Below the pieces are notes generated by a model. The model worked only from the letters and a program-made list of their open reading frames with translations. It was not told the DNA's origin and made no database searches. A stretch of 62,885 bases of DNA from Clostridium sp. N3C (GTDB lineage: Bacteria > Bacillota > Clostridia > Clostridiales > Clostridiaceae). Positions within the stretch are counted from its first letter, which is position 1; every line of letters begins with the position of its first letter. The position numbers and the translations under genes were made by a program. Location of the stretch: positions 1 to 62,885 of the forward strand of contig NZ_FMJL01000017.1 of NCBI RefSeq assembly GCF_900095445.1. Direction: 5' to 3'. Shown in pieces: positions 53,458-62,588 of the stretch.

Positions 53458-53949
53458 TTATTTCATGGATAACCCCTTATCTATAGCCTCCTGAATTATT
53501 TTGTGACAGCATTTCCCTAAGGGGTTATTTTTTTGACATTGGCTGTTTTTCATCGCTCCTGTAATTTCTATAATATCCTTAATTGTTTTTGCACCATGTT
53601 TTATTACAGCATCTATTACCTGTTCCTCTGTAACCTTGCTGCAGTAACAGGCGTATTTAGGATTGGCATCTTTTTTAAACCATATAGGCACTTTCACTTG
53701 CTGCTTTTCAAACTTAACGCCTGATTCTGGATTATAATAAACAATATTACATTCTTCATTCATGCATATATAATAATCCATATCTCCGACAAATTCTGCA
53801 AGGGTATCAACTACCAAATGCCTGACTGTAATATTTTTTACTTTTACTCCTGATGCTTTACACACAGGACATGTATTGTCATTTTCTATTTTATTAAGTG
53901 ACTCTTTTCCCTTACAGCAACAGCAGTTATTTATTTTTTCATTTATCAT
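53458..53949 (-). CDS. CopZ-N/BFD-like iron-sulfur metallochaperone
   Basis: The product has 163 residues and is Cys-rich. The N-terminus has CCCCKGKE and a CPVC zinc knuckle; the middle has a CMNEEC pair; the C-terminus is a BFD-like [2Fe-2S] domain, CYCSKVTEEQVIDAV ... NPLGKCC. This is the layout of the N-terminal part of CopZ-type copper chaperones. It lies close to a flavodoxin gene and a permease cluster that may share metal or redox functions. Confidence 0.8.
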   Translation of the reverse strand: MINEKINNCCCCKGKESLNKIENDNTCPVCKASGVKVKNITVRHLVVDTLAEFVGDMDYYICMNEECNIVYYNPESGVKFEKQQVKVPIWFKKDANPKYACYCSKVTEEQVIDAVIKHGAKTIKDIIEITGAMKNSQCQKNNPLGKCCHKIIQEAIDKGLSMK

Positions 53950-54005
53950 TACCTCTCTATTATACCAATTTTTATTATAATTCTCATTTCTGTTGTATAT
54001 AACTG

Positions 54006-54557
54006 TTATTTAATTCTGCTTTTTATTGATTCAATAATCGGATTTATTGATTTTTTATTTGTCCAGTCAGCAGGATGTTTATAGCATGCAAGCATTCCTT
54101 TTTCATCGTCAGTAAGTTCATCAGGTTTTTTATGCTCAATTTTCTTCTTTAAAAGATACATTAAAATCTTATCAATTGGATTTAACTTCTTATAATTGAA
54201 GCCACCCCGCAAGTGGAAGAAATGCACTTTCCCCTTCATTTCTTCGGTAAAATTATTGTTTATAACATCGTTTATTGCTTCAGGATGTGCAGGAGACGCA
54301 CCTACAGAAAACACTATCACTTTTTTATCTTTTAATTTGTCAAAGTTCTTTTTTATGAGCGAGATACCCAAAATACCAGCAGCATACAGTGAACCGCCAT
54401 AAACAATTGTATCATATTTGAGTATGTCATTTAGTGTAATTTTAGACCTTTCAAATAAATCCGCCTTGACTTCATCTGCAATCCACTGTGCATAGCGTTG
54501 TGCGCTGCCATATTTTGATTTATAAATAACAACTACTTTATTAATGTTGTCTGACAT
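54006..54557 (-). CDS. Flavodoxin-domain protein (HemG-like)
   Basis: The product has 183 residues. The FMN loop is YKSKYGSAQRYAQWIA, followed by YDTIVYGGSLYAAG and a VFSVGASPAHPEA strand. It looks like a menaquinone-type or stand-alone protoporphyrinogen oxidase HemG-like flavodoxin. The C-terminus is basic and lacks a membrane segment. Confidence 0.8.
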   Translation of the reverse strand: MSDNINKVVVIYKSKYGSAQRYAQWIADEVKADLFERSKITLNDILKYDTIVYGGSLYAAGILGISLIKKNFDKLKDKKVIVFSVGASPAHPEAINDVINNNFTEEMKGKVHFFHLRGGFNYKKLNPIDKILMYLLKKKIEHKKPDELTDDEKGMLACYKHPADWTNKKSINPIIESIKSRIK

Positions 54558-54623
54558 ATTATTTTTCCCCCTCTTTTATCACCTTATCTCCTCCATACAA
54601 AGTCCGATAAAATATATATGCTT

Positions 54624-55178
54624 TTACTTTATCATCTTCAACATATCATTGACTTCATCTATGCTGAATTCTTCAGGGTCGAAAGAACCCCCCACCCATT
54701 CAAGCATGGATTCATGCTCTGGATGCTGCGGGTCTTGGATTGCTTCAAGGAAATCTTCATATCCCCACGGTCCCCCTACATCTTCAGGAGGACAGTTTCT
54801 TTTACCACCGATACATACTGGATATTTAACGCCTTCTTCCGGGTCAAGCACCTTCTCAACAACAATGTCATGTCTCCAATTATCACCAAAATCGTAAACA
54901 TATCTGAATTTATCCTTTGGTGCAAAGTTCATGCTGCTTAACTTTATTCTTTTTGCACTTTTAACTTCATATCTGTCGTAAAAGTCCCAGTCATCATCTT
55001 TTTCCCCAATAATCATTTCTCCCAGCCTAAACTCATAAAGGTGGGATTCAAACCATCCCATCGCATGCTGGATTATCCTGTGGAGTTTATAAAACGTAAT
55101 ATCGTCTCTAACCAATACCCTTCTCCAGACAGGAGGCTTTACGTCTTTTAATGTTATTTTCAACTGAAGAATTTTCAT
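54624..55178 (-). CDS. Plasmid pRiA4b ORF-3 family protein
   Basis: The product has 184 residues. The family start QLKITLKDVKPPVWRRVLV, then FYKLHRIIQHAMGWFESHLYEF, FVYDFGDNW-type RYVYDFGDNWRHDI and CPPEDVGGPWGYEDF are all present. It is frequent in mobile DNA and next to SEC-C motif proteins. Its function is unknown. Confidence 0.9.
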   Translation of the reverse strand: MKILQLKITLKDVKPPVWRRVLVRDDITFYKLHRIIQHAMGWFESHLYEFRLGEMIIGEKDDDWDFYDRYEVKSAKRIKLSSMNFAPKDKFRYVYDFGDNWRHDIVVEKVLDPEEGVKYPVCIGGKRNCPPEDVGGPWGYEDFLEAIQDPQHPEHESMLEWVGGSFDPEEFSIDEVNDMLKMIK

Positions 55179-55503
55179 ACTCTCACGGCTCCTTTTACAT
55201 GTATTTATGCACTTCTATTTTATCATTTCTCTATATTCTGCAATAGTAAAACAATATTCTATTATCATTAAGCATTAATTTTTATTTATCTAAATATCTT
55301 AATATAAATATAACATATATGCTCTGATGTAACCAAAAAAACATGTCAAAACTCCCCCTCATACCCTTATCCCATCTCTCCTTAAAACTACTCATGCTAA
55401 ACAAAAATCATGGCTCCCATAAGGTTTCTACCCTATTTTCACCATGATTCTTAACAATACTTTTTATTCATGACACAAGTTTTTTGGGTATACAGTAAGA
55501 ATA
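55179..55503. other. Non-coding stretch with terminator
   Basis: There is no gene. It holds a pyrimidine tract (55351-55386) and a hairpin AATCATGG / CCATGATT (55406-55452) followed leftward by TTTTTG, the probable terminator of the permease operon. Confidence 0.6.
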
Positions 55504-56223
55504 TCATTTTAAGTCTATGGCCTTAACAGGACATTTATCTATTATCGCTTTCAATTCATTTATCTGTGTCTCATTAAGTTTAGACTCTTTCCATTTTGCT
55601 TTCTTATCCACCACCTTAAAATAATGAGGCATTAATTTTTCACACAGTCCACATCCAATACAATATTTTTCTTTAATATTAATACCAGTTACTTTGCCAA
55701 GGTCACGCTCTTCCTGAACAGGAATATCTTCTTTTTTTACAAATACAGTCATTAGATATGACATTATCAGTATGGATATTACTGTCAATATCCATCTTAG
55801 CCCCATAAAATTCGGTCCTAAGAATTTTGCTTCATTGGCAAGCATGGGTACTTTTATTACCGCCCATGCACTTAATATGATGACTACATTTGCGATGCTG
55901 GCACCTTTCTTTAAAAGCATTTTGCAAATTGGGAATGCCGCATAAATAGGTCCTGCTGAAAAACTGCCCAATAAGAACGAGAATATACCCCCCTTTATTC
56001 CTGCTTTCTCCCCAAATCCATTCATGATTACTTCTTTAGGAACCCATGCTTCAATAATTGATGTAAGTATAAAAATCACAGGCATAATTTCAAGCATTTC
56101 TATAATATAATACATGCTGTTTTTGACAGATAAATAAGCCTTATCGGGCATTGCCATAAATAGAAAAACATATGCCAGAGATACTGCTGTCAGTAGTTTG
56201 TTCTTTTTAATTATTTCAATCAT
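55504..56223 (-). CDS. Permease half fused to a ferredoxin domain
   Basis: The product has 239 residues. About six membrane helices occupy residues 10-170, with the permease (DUF318/ArsP-like) motif FLLGSFSAGPIYAAFP. The last ~60 residues are a ferredoxin-like cluster domain, CIGCGLC ... CPVKAI. It may link transport to electron transfer. It starts 1 bp after the smaller permease half, so the two form a complex. Confidence 0.8.
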   Translation of the reverse strand: MIEIIKKNKLLTAVSLAYVFLFMAMPDKAYLSVKNSMYYIIEMLEIMPVIFILTSIIEAWVPKEVIMNGFGEKAGIKGGIFSFLLGSFSAGPIYAAFPICKMLLKKGASIANVVIILSAWAVIKVPMLANEAKFLGPNFMGLRWILTVISILIMSYLMTVFVKKEDIPVQEERDLGKVTGINIKEKYCIGCGLCEKLMPHYFKVVDKKAKWKESKLNETQINELKAIIDKCPVKAIDLK

Positions 56224-56224
56224 T

Positions 56225-56707
56225 TTACATAATCACTCCCATCGTAAGTGCTATTATAAGTGCAAACACAAAACTAAGAGCATTACGGATAGCAGCAAAT
56301 TTCAAACCAAATTCTTGTTTTTCCAATGGAAATGTCACCAGTCCGACCATTGTAAGAGTAGTTAGGAAAGCAACTGCCGGAATAATACTCGCACCTGCAT
56401 CTACAAGAGAGCCTACCAGAGGAAACGCTACAAAGGCCGGAATTAATGTAATACTGCCGGCCAAAGCAGAAACAATGGTTGAAATAAATGTATTAGATTC
56501 TCCTAGAGTACTCTTTATAACTTCAGGCGGTATGAAGGTCAAAATCAATCCTATAAGCAGTAAAATGCCTATTATCTGTCCGACCATATTTTTCATCATA
56601 CCTTTTGCCATTTTCATTGAATTGAATGTCTTCTGCTTATCTTTAACAAGGGATGCGATAAACGCAGCCCCTGTTATTCCCCATAACGATACTGTAAAAA
56701 TATCCAC
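56225..56707 (-). CDS. Permease half (DUF318/ArsP-like)
   Basis: The product has 160 residues and four to five membrane helices. It has GSITLIPAFVAFPLVGSLVD, matching the other half of permease family DUF318, which is one protein in most bacteria. The substrate is unknown; ArsP members export organoarsenicals, but that is not implied. It starts 6 bp after the cupin gene. Confidence 0.75.
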   Translation of the reverse strand: MDIFTVSLWGITGAAFIASLVKDKQKTFNSMKMAKGMMKNMVGQIIGILLLIGLILTFIPPEVIKSTLGESNTFISTIVSALAGSITLIPAFVAFPLVGSLVDAGASIIPAVAFLTTLTMVGLVTFPLEKQEFGLKFAAIRNALSFVFALIIALTMGVIM

Positions 56708-56713
56708 CCCTCA

Positions 56714-57043
56714 TCACTCCTTCTCCTTGTAGTTTTTAGGATTGGGTGACTTTACTACAAAGAATTCCAATATTTCTTCGTCTTGATTTTTGACATTCAT
56801 TTTTGTTTTATATGGGATATTAATAATATCTCCCTTGGTATAAAGATGTGGTTCCTGTTCATTTAACTGCAAAGTCATTTCCCCACGTACAATTATCATA
56901 TAAACATTGGAATTGGAATAGTGCTCAGGAAGACTTGTTCCTTTTACAAGAACCATATGATTTAGGTTAATATTCTCATCATCTACAATCTTTTCGATTA
57001 TTTTGTCATCAGTAAGACTGTATACATATTTTTTCTCCACCAT
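56714..57043 (-). CDS. Cupin-domain protein
   Basis: The product has 109 residues of a single cupin domain: SNVYMIIVRGEMTLQLNE and YTKGDIINIPYKTKM, with H41-like metal ligands weak. It is the first gene of the cupin-permease-permease operon, downstream of a palindromic operator. It is likely a small-molecule sensor or accessory protein. Confidence 0.8.
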   Translation of the reverse strand: MVEKKYVYSLTDDKIIEKIVDDENINLNHMVLVKGTSLPEHYSNSNVYMIIVRGEMTLQLNEQEPHLYTKGDIINIPYKTKMNVKNQDEEILEFFVVKSPNPKNYKEKE

Positions 57044-57100
57044 AAAAACTCTCCTTTCACTATGTTTAACTCCATATTATAATAAATTACAGTGACATAC

Positions 57101-57116
57101 AGTTACCACGGTAACT
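57101..57116. promoter_or_regulatory. Crp/Fnr-type palindromic operator
   Basis: AGTTACC-AC-GGTAACT is a perfect palindrome. It covers the -35 region of the leftward cupin/permease promoter, so a divergently encoded Crp/Fnr protein could activate or repress it there. Confidence 0.6.
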
Positions 57117-57174
57117 AATTTTAGATAGTGTAAAGTAAAATATGAAAAAATGCTTCGCAAGATTTAAATACTTT

Positions 57175-57295
57175 CATCCTCTGACAAAATTTTAATCTGC
57201 TCAATTGAATTTTTGTCAAGGCTGAAATTAACGGGCTTTCAGCCCGACCTTGACAAAAATTTATGAGCAGATTTTAAAGCATTTTTAAGAGGATG
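57175..57295. repeat. Long imperfect inverted repeat (hairpin or MITE-like)
   Basis: Outer CATCCTCT / AGAGGATG, then TTTAATCTGCTCA / TGAGCAGATTTTAAA, then AATTTTTGTCAAGG / CCTTGACAAAAATT, and a GGGCT-TTC-AGCCC tip, with a one-sided ~12-nt bulge. It lies between the two divergent promoters. It could be a mobile palindrome or the folded leader of the Crp mRNA. Confidence 0.6.
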
Positions 57296-57433
57296 CAAGC
57301 ATGGATTTGATGAAAATTAGGGGGTACACGAATTCTGAGGTTTAATAACTCTCTAATGCTTGAAAATAAATCATTTGACGCATTTTACACAAATACTACT
57401 TAACACAACCTAATTTTAAAAAAGGTGGTATTT

Positions 57434-58111
57434 ATGAATATAAAAAATTATCTAAGTATTTTAAGACTAACAGAGTTATTTGATGGATTTTCTACTGAAG
57501 AACTGCTTAATCTTTTTAAAACTCATAATTATATTATCTCTAAATACAATAAAGGCAGCATTATCCATTTTGAAAGCGAGAAATGCAATTACTGGGATAT
57601 TATTTTAAAAGGCCAGGTATTTGTTCAAAAGATTGATGAAAAGGGAAATGTATTAACTATTACCGAATTTAAGGTCGGAGACAGTATAGGAGGCAACCTA
57701 TTGTTTTCAAGGTATCCTTATTATCCCATGAGTGTGGTGGCAAAATCAGATGCTGAAATTTTACATATCGATAAAGATTTTGTACTGCAACTTTGTCAGA
57801 CTAGCCAGGATTTCTTAATACAGTTCTTAACTTGCATATCGGACAAAACTGCTATCTTGACAAGCAAAATTAAATCAATCTCCATGAAATCTATAAAGGA
57901 ATCTATCATTGAATTCTTAAATTATGAGTATTACACTCAAAAAAGTAAAGAAATAAAACTTAATATGACAAAAAAGGAATTGGCCGAAAGGTTAGGTATT
58001 CAAAGAACTTCTCTTTCCCGTGAACTCAATAAGATGAAAAAAGATGGGCTCATTGACTATAACACCCATTCTATCACTATCTGTGATTTTGATATTATTC
58101 GCAAACCCTGA
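57434..58111 (+). CDS. Crp/Fnr-family transcription regulator
   Basis: The product has 225 residues from MNIKNYL, with AAAGGTGGT 5 nt upstream. The N-terminal cyclic-nucleotide-type domain contains GSIIHFESEKCNYWDIILKG, and the C-terminal HTH is TKKELAERLGIQRTSLSREL. There is no FNR-type Cys cluster. It is divergent from the cupin-permease operon and likely regulates it through the palindrome at 57101. Confidence 0.9.
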   Translation: MNIKNYLSILRLTELFDGFSTEELLNLFKTHNYIISKYNKGSIIHFESEKCNYWDIILKGQVFVQKIDEKGNVLTITEFKVGDSIGGNLLFSRYPYYPMSVVAKSDAEILHIDKDFVLQLCQTSQDFLIQFLTCISDKTAILTSKIKSISMKSIKESIIEFLNYEYYTQKSKEIKLNMTKKELAERLGIQRTSLSRELNKMKKDGLIDYNTHSITICDFDIIRKP

Positions 58112-58120
58112 GCAACGAAC

Positions 58121-58150
58121 AGGGAACCAGTATTGAGTTCCCTTTAATCT
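58121..58150 (+). terminator. Terminator after the Crp gene
   Basis: Stem AGGGAAC / GTTCCCT with a 9-nt loop, followed by TTAATCTG. Confidence 0.6.
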
Positions 58151-58266
58151 GTTATTATCAACAATTCTCCATAATAATTTACATTGCCCTCATTATCCAC
58201 TGTTACACTATAAACGGGGCAAGTCCCAAAACACATTGTTCTTTGCAATTTTATATATTCAAACAT
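58144..58266 (-). pseudogene. Truncated second copy of the DUF6438 gene
   Basis: ATG at 58266 begins MFEYIKLQRTMCFGTCPVYS and stays like the full gene for 33 codons, then diverges at YYGELLIITD and stops at 58144 (40 residues). The upstream ribosome-binding context also matches. It is a duplication remnant, with the rest of the gene missing. Confidence 0.8.
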
Positions 58267-58308
58267 GATACTCCCACTTTTCATCTGCATATTCTTATAT
58301 GAAAAATA

Positions 58309-58665
58309 CTATATTCCATAGTGAATTAAGTATTTATTTTCACTAATTGCACTAGATACCTTTTCAATAAGCAATTCAAGTTCCTGCGATTGATAGTGGA
58401 TATTTGCCTTGATAATAACCCCTCTAAATTGTTTAAGGGATTCTGGAGGAATAAGCGTTACACCGCAATAATCTAATCCGGTACCTGGCTGGGTTGTAAC
58501 CTGAAAATATGTTTTAATTGCCAATAATTCTTCATTACACTTTATAATTAATTCTTCAAATAAATCGTCACTAACAGAAATACAATTATATTTTTCAGGT
58601 TCATAGTCACTATACCATTTGTTTTCTTCAAAAGAATCTATTATTCCAAACTCATGCTTTTCCAA
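58309..58665 (-). CDS. Hypothetical cytosolic protein
   Basis: The product has 118 residues from a TTG with GGGAG 8 nt upstream (LEKHEFGIIDSF). It has an alpha/beta look with SDYEPEKYNCISV and VTLIPPESLKQF. I recall similar small proteins in clostridia but no named function. Confidence 0.6.
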   Translation of the reverse strand: MEKHEFGIIDSFEENKWYSDYEPEKYNCISVSDDLFEELIIKCNEELLAIKTYFQVTTQPGTGLDYCGVTLIPPESLKQFRGVIIKANIHYQSQELELLIEKVSSAISENKYLIHYGI

Positions 58666-58727
58666 ATTATTACTCCCACACAAGTATGTATAACCTCTTA
58701 ATACATATTTCTATAGAAAGTTTTGAC

Positions 58728-59114
58728 CTAAATAATCTCTGAAAAAATTTCATGTATATTGCCATCTGGGTCTGCAAATAATGCTGTTCTTTGATTCCAG
58801 GGCATATTTTGAGGTTGATGAACAGGAGTTGCTCCCATCGTAACCAACTTTTCAAATGCTTCATCTACTTCATCAGGATTTTCACATGGAAAAGCCAATT
58901 CAAAAGCCTGACCAACTACTTTTTTCCTATACTCATCACTATATGAATACATAACATTTCTCATACATATAGCAAATCTTACTCCATTATTTTCTAATTC
59001 AACATAATTGCCAAGGTCATTTTTAATTCTAAATCCAAGGACTTGATTATAAAAATTTCTCATCCTGTCAATTTCGTCTGTCCAAATTGTAATAAGGTTA
59101 ATCTCTGCTTTCAT
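58728..59114 (-). CDS. VOC-superfamily (glyoxalase-like) protein
   Basis: The product has 128 residues from MKAEINLITIWTDE. Two beta-alpha-beta units are visible; the end has TALFADPDGNIHEIF with the usual D-P-D-G-N-x-x-E metal-binding pattern. It may be a metal-dependent enzyme or a drug-binding protein such as a fosfomycin/bleomycin-resistance relative; the substrate is unknown. It lies in a row of small-enzyme genes. Confidence 0.85.
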   Translation of the reverse strand: MKAEINLITIWTDEIDRMRNFYNQVLGFRIKNDLGNYVELENNGVRFAICMRNVMYSYSDEYRKKVVGQAFELAFPCENPDEVDEAFEKLVTMGATPVHQPQNMPWNQRTALFADPDGNIHEIFSEII

Positions 59115-59181
59115 TATAGGTTTCTCCTTCTTAATTTCTCGCTTGTAGTTCGTAATATAAGTTCTATACAAAATGATTTTA

Positions 59182-60015
59182 TTACTTAACAAGAAGGATT
59201 TCTGTTTCAGAAATAAGTTCCTTAAGCATATTTATCCCTTCTCTTGTAGTATCTCTATCAGCGGAAAGTAATGTAATAATCTTATCTATTCTATTTTTAT
59301 AATCCCTGGGCTTTATAAAAAAGCCATCAATCATCCTGACCGCTTTTTTCTCATTAATGCAGTATTCTTCATTCAAAGCAAATAAAACTTGATTTAAGCA
59401 GGAAATACTTCTGAAACAATGTCCACATACATAATAAATGTCATCCTTATCGACATTATCCTCAGCAAACATTAAGGAAAAGGAGGCCTCAAACATAAAA
59501 TATTGAACTATTGCATCTTTTAAAGTTTGAGGATATGGCTTGGTTCTGGATTTTAATTCTGAAATTTTACCCCTAGGGTCAACAAGTATTTTGCAAACGG
59601 AAATTTCGCCCATATACATTACATTTAAATATGCATGGGGATGACCAGTTTGGTAATGAGCAGATACTTTTCCTGCCAAACAATCATCAATAACCTGAGA
59701 CACCCTTTTTATGTCACGTAATATAAAATCTACATGATATTCTTGAATAACAAGCCATCCACCTGCATTTACCCAAGGACCCCACCCACCTATTTGCGTA
59801 ATTAAATTTTCTCTATGCTCATCATCTAGTTTTGCAGCAACCTTGCCTAATTCTCTGATATCAAAGCCCTCTGTTTCATCATAGTATATTCCAATATCTA
59901 TGTCGGACTTTTCATGATTGGTACCTCTTGCTCTTGAGCCTCCTAAAACTATACCTATAATGCCTGGTATGCCTTCCAATTCTCTGGTGATTTGATTCAA
60001 AATATTTTCTACCAT
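59182..60015 (-). CDS. Nucleotidyltransferase-domain protein
   Basis: The product has 277 residues. The nucleotidyltransferase core is GIVLGGSRARGTNHEKSDID with D-x-D and a third acid in EYHVDFIL. The C-terminal helical half resembles aminoglycoside adenylyltransferase-like or DUF4037 proteins. The gene is followed by the VOC gene and preceded by a methyltransferase gene. Target unknown. Confidence 0.8.
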   Translation of the reverse strand: MVENILNQITRELEGIPGIIGIVLGGSRARGTNHEKSDIDIGIYYDETEGFDIRELGKVAAKLDDEHRENLITQIGGWGPWVNAGGWLVIQEYHVDFILRDIKRVSQVIDDCLAGKVSAHYQTGHPHAYLNVMYMGEISVCKILVDPRGKISELKSRTKPYPQTLKDAIVQYFMFEASFSLMFAEDNVDKDDIYYVCGHCFRSISCLNQVLFALNEEYCINEKKAVRMIDGFFIKPRDYKNRIDKIITLLSADRDTTREGINMLKELISETEILLVK

Positions 60016-60046
60016 CGCAGCACTCCACCTCCGCCTTCATTTTGTT

Positions 60047-60787
60047 CTAATATAACTTCTTTCTTGCTGACACAAGCAGCATCATCGGCCGGCGCAGTTC
60101 ATCCCGCATCCCAGGTACTGTGTTGAGCATATTTTCTGCAGGCTTTGGTTCGACAACACCTGTTATTTCAAAGCCTATTTTTATGAGACTGTTTAAGTAT
60201 GTAGTAAGTGTCCGATGATATTTAATAACTTCCTCACCTAGAAATTTAGCATTGCGAATGCCTTCTGTGAAATAATGGTCAACTGGCCAATGCAGAATAT
60301 TGCCCTTATCATCATAATACCAATCCTGAGGGCCTTGGGCAGTAAAAATGGGATGCTCTACAGAAAATATAAAATCTCCACCCCTTGAAAGGCATTTATA
60401 TACTCTATCTAAAACATCCTCAAAGGATTTAATATAGTGAAGCGCCAGGGAACTGATAACAACATCAAAGGATTCTTCAGGAAAATCTATGTCTTCTATT
60501 GGCATACAGATATACTCGATATTTCCACACTTTGTTTTACTCTTTGCTTCACTTAACATTTTTTGTGAAATATCAATTCCAATTACTGACCTGGCACCGT
60601 TCTCTACAGCATAGCGACAATGCCATCCAAACCCGCAGCCTAAATCCAAAACCCTTTTATCTTTGAAGTCAGGCAGCATATTTTTCAGTTCATGCCACTC
60701 CCCCGCACCTTCAAGACCATTTTTCGACCTATCCATATTACTATATTTATTAAAAAAGGTGTCATCATCGTATTTGTTTTGTTTCAT
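60047..60787 (-). CDS. Class I SAM-dependent methyltransferase
   Basis: The product has 246 residues. Motif I is VLDLGCGFGWHCRYAVENGA, followed by VIGIDISQKMLSEAK and DVVISSLALHYI. It is a UbiE/Methyltransf_11-type small-molecule enzyme. The C-terminal ~90 residues supply the substrate pocket, with PAENMLNTVPGMRDEL. Substrate not predictable. Confidence 0.9.
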   Translation of the reverse strand: MKQNKYDDDTFFNKYSNMDRSKNGLEGAGEWHELKNMLPDFKDKRVLDLGCGFGWHCRYAVENGARSVIGIDISQKMLSEAKSKTKCGNIEYICMPIEDIDFPEESFDVVISSLALHYIKSFEDVLDRVYKCLSRGGDFIFSVEHPIFTAQGPQDWYYDDKGNILHWPVDHYFTEGIRNAKFLGEEVIKYHRTLTTYLNSLIKIGFEITGVVEPKPAENMLNTVPGMRDELRRPMMLLVSARKKLY

Positions 60788-60861
60788 TATAAATTTCCCT
60801 TTCTATCTATTTGTTCTTCTTTTCATTTCAAGTTATATGCAAACAAAAACACCCTATCCTC

Positions 60862-61176
60862 CTACTTTGACGTTTTGTCTCGATATGCAATCAGAGTAAT
60901 TGCATTTAATATGATAGTAACAGTGAGAAGAATAATAGCGGCAAACGCCGCAGCACCAGTAGTGTCCATAAGAGCAGACCAGTCCTCAATCTTTACTAGA
61001 TGGTAGCCATAAAGAATCTGTAAACATAGTGAAATAGCACAAGCGCTGATGCTCATAATAGAAAGAAAAGCCCAATTTCTGTTGCCCTGATTCTTATATC
61101 GCATAAGATTGACAACAGGAAGTATCCAGGCAATTACTCCAAGCACTAGGCTACCAAGATTAAGCAAACCAATCAT
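60862..61176 (-). CDS. Small membrane protein, three helices
   Basis: The product has 104 residues with three predicted helices (about 5-22, 37-57, 75-97). AGGAGGATATGTT supplies the ribosome-binding site. It may be related to small Firmicute membrane proteins of unknown role. It is upstream of the methyltransferase gene by 74 bp. Confidence 0.65.
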   Translation of the reverse strand: MIGLLNLGSLVLGVIAWILPVVNLMRYKNQGNRNWAFLSIMSISACAISLCLQILYGYHLVKIEDWSALMDTTGAAAFAAIILLTVTIILNAITLIAYRDKTSK

Positions 61177-61313
61177 AACATATCCTCCTTACATGAAAAA
61201 TTTGTACAATTTATTCTCAACAAATTCATATTTATCTATAACCCTTTATTTACAATTGTTCCAAATACAGTTCCCCTCAGTTATCATAGAAGACTCTATC
61301 AATAAATAATACT

Positions 61314-62459
61314 TTATTTATATAATGCTCTAAACTCTTGTAATGCTCTATTTAACGCCAAACCCGTTGACAGCCTTCGCTTACATTCCTTGGCTTCCAG
61401 TTCGTTATTAGTATTAATTTCATAAAATTTTTTATCGGCTTCGACTATATATGATTCAATTAGGCTTTGTTTATTTTCAACATAAAATTCGAATGCTATT
61501 TTCTCTTCCTCATTTTCATAGTATAAAACGACCTCATCAAATCTTCGCTTTGCATATACTTCTTCTTCATTCTCTGTATCAAATAGAAACTGCTGTAACT
61601 TATAATCAATACTATCCTTTAAAAAATATTTATATGTGAATTTATGGTTATGTCTCCATTCATCATAGCCTGCAAACCCCCATCTGGGTATAGGCGTTTC
61701 ATACCTCCCACTATCCAGCACAACTAATTGAAACTCTTTTAATACAGTTTCACTACACATTATCTTTAGATTTTTATACATGAATCGTGAATTAGTTTGA
61801 GAATATACATAGAATTCACCTATATTCCTATCATCTTCATCATATTCTGCTTCTAACTTAAATTCAGGTTTATAGATATTATAGTAAGCATCTTCATTCT
61901 GTGCCCATTCTAATTTATTCTCCAATCTATTGGCTATCTGTACTAATGGAGGTTGTGTTAATCCAAATCTTTTCTTCCAAAGCATTTCTATTTGTTGTAT
62001 ACTTGCATTTTGGTTTATTGGAGTATTTCTATCCCCGACTCTTGTATATATGTAACCCTCTCTAATATTATTATATCTTTTGCACTTGGCCTTTAGGTAG
62101 TAAGGTACGGTATAAGAGTTAAATATAGTTAAGATATCAATCTCTTTTCCTTCAATTTCTATTGTATCCAAACGAACTTCAGGAATATTATCACCAGCAA
62201 AAACTGTATTTGAGAGCAAGTCAAGTATATCGACTTGTTTTCTTCTGTTTTCCTCACCTACACCAACTATTTCACCTGTATCTGATACGCCAATTATTAA
62301 ATAACTGTCCTTATCATGTACCGTATTTGCAAAACAAAGGATATCATGTAATAATCTTTCATTATCTTTATGCCATTCTTGTTTAAAATCCCAATATTCC
62401 CCTTCTGATTTTCTATCAATTAAGTTTTTTATTTTTGATTCAAGACTTGTATAATTCAT
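61314..62459 (-). CDS. Schlafen-like AlbA_2 (AAA_4) domain protein
   Basis: The product has 381 residues from MNYTSLES; GAGGAGG lies upstream (an earlier ATG at 62498 is less likely). The N-terminal AlbA_2 domain shows EYWDFKQEWHKDNERLLHDI, CFANTVHDKDSYLIIGVSD and GEIVGV, with an RVGDRNTP end near residue 150. Such domains bind nucleic acid or nucleotides and often occur in defence and toxin-like proteins. The C-terminal ~220 residues are unrecognised. Confidence 0.85.
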   Translation of the reverse strand: MNYTSLESKIKNLIDRKSEGEYWDFKQEWHKDNERLLHDILCFANTVHDKDSYLIIGVSDTGEIVGVGEENRRKQVDILDLLSNTVFAGDNIPEVRLDTIEIEGKEIDILTIFNSYTVPYYLKAKCKRYNNIREGYIYTRVGDRNTPINQNASIQQIEMLWKKRFGLTQPPLVQIANRLENKLEWAQNEDAYYNIYKPEFKLEAEYDEDDRNIGEFYVYSQTNSRFMYKNLKIMCSETVLKEFQLVVLDSGRYETPIPRWGFAGYDEWRHNHKFTYKYFLKDSIDYKLQQFLFDTENEEEVYAKRRFDEVVLYYENEEEKIAFEFYVENKQSLIESYIVEADKKFYEINTNNELEAKECKRRLSTGLALNRALQEFRALYK

Positions 62460-62588
62460 ATAAGCCTCCTCTCCAAATCTATTAATTAAAAAATCCACTT
62501 AAGAATAACCGCTTCATTTTCATTTTAATACAACTTTATCCTTCATAAAAGGACCTTTTCTGTTTCTAAATTCCTTTACCATATCTTT

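Larger units (their letters stand above)
57044..57433. other. Divergent regulatory region of cupin/permease and Crp genes
   Basis: There is no gene. It holds the operator at 57101-57116, a TATAAT-type -10 for the cupin operon near 57073-57081, and a ~120-nt imperfect hairpin at 57175-57295. Confidence 0.6.
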
